Under the pieces are notes generated by a model. That model was given only the letters and a program-made list of their open reading frames with translations, searched no databases and was not told the DNA's origin. The translations under genes were made by a program, and so were the position numbers. 64,000 bases of DNA from Alcaligenaceae bacterium (GTDB taxonomy: Bacteria; Pseudomonadota; Gammaproteobacteria; Burkholderiales; Burkholderiaceae_B): NCBI GenBank assembly GCA_013416405.1, contig JACCET010000004.1:296308-360307 (forward strand). Reading direction: 5' to 3'. Position 1 is the first letter of the stretch, and every line of letters begins with the position of its first letter. Below, piece by piece: positions 63,853-64,000 of this stretch.

Positions 63853-64000
63853 GCTTAAAATACTCAATGTTTAGGCTCTACCCCATAAACGGGGGATCAG
63901 GGCATTCGTCAAACTCGGTTAATTACACCATTCCAACCGCACTGAGCCAAGACTCTCATGCGGTAATTCTCAAAATTCCTGAATCCATACGCTCTGCGTG
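63853..64000. other. right-edge sequence after tRNA-Leu, no gene seen
   Basis: 148 bp with no ORF, terminator or repeat that I can support. A short CCCC-ATAAA-CGGGG hairpin (about 63881-63893) lies 30 bp after the tRNA. tRNA 3' ends are common integration targets, but the window ends too soon to test this. Confidence 0.3.

Overview
The window reads as chromosome of a betaproteobacterium of the Alcaligenaceae/Burkholderiales type (Bordetella, Achromobacter or Pusillimonas-like). This is inferred from protein character and gene neighbourhoods (mrp-tamA-tamB opposite metG; ffh, ypjD, a PP0621-like protein and ampD together; dcd beside an Orn/Lys/Arg decarboxylase), not from a database search. 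Gene density is high and almost all genes are intact. There is no rRNA, CRISPR array, transposase, prophage or plasmid function. Two tRNAs are present: Gly(CCC) and Leu(CAA).

Layout. 1-3.1 kb: surface-polysaccharide genes on the minus strand (WecA/MraY-like transferase, TviB-type UDP-HexNAc dehydrogenase, and a TviC/WbpP-type epimerase cut by the window edge). 3.2-3.4 kb: a probable small RNA with its own promoter and intrinsic terminator. 3.5-8.4 kb: an atypical cbb3-type oxidase operon (CcoN with a CcoS-like N-terminus, CcoO, a monoheme cytochrome in the CcoP position, a SCO protein, a membrane protein, then coq7). 8.6-10.4 kb: an OsmC-like protein, thyA and folA. 10.4-13.4 kb: a MocR regulator opposite an omega-aminotransferase. 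13.5-18.2 kb: the glycine cleavage operon gcvTHP behind a tandem glycine riboswitch. 18.3-28.8 kb: HI0933-type flavoprotein, Orn/Lys/Arg decarboxylase, dcd, tamB, tamA and an mrp/apbC gene, all on the minus strand. 28.9-35.9 kb: metG, a CDF exporter, a LytS/LytTR two-component pair and a DHA2-type MFS exporter.

36-43.4 kb is a catabolic cassette: a TRAP transporter, acylating acetaldehyde dehydrogenase and 4-hydroxy-2-oxo-acid aldolase, opposite an FAD-linked 2-hydroxyacid dehydrogenase and an IclR regulator. 43.4-51.9 kb is housekeeping (tRNA-Gly, trmB, pip, thiS, ffh, ypjD, ampD, rraA-like, htpG), interrupted by a striking ~226-bp inverted-repeat element between thiS and ffh. 52-57.3 kb is a nitric oxide reductase operon: a 41-codon membrane microprotein, a two-heme NorC, NorB, NorQ and NorD, behind an FNR/DNR-type box. 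An entericidin-like lipoprotein follows at 57.4 kb. 57.6-63.7 kb holds a second TRAP transporter with an HMG-CoA-lyase-family enzyme, a CaiB/BaiF CoA-transferase and a divergent LysR regulator. tRNA-Leu lies near the right edge.

Together the genes suggest a respiratory generalist. It has a high-affinity-type oxidase and NO detoxification or denitrification, and it feeds on small organic acids taken up by TRAP transporters. The least ordinary elements are the CcoS-CcoN-like oxidase subunit, the two-heme NorC with its preceding microprotein, the small RNA with an exposed CUCCUCC loop, the inverted-repeat element, and two TRAP-linked catabolic cassettes whose enzyme content predicts specific untested substrates.
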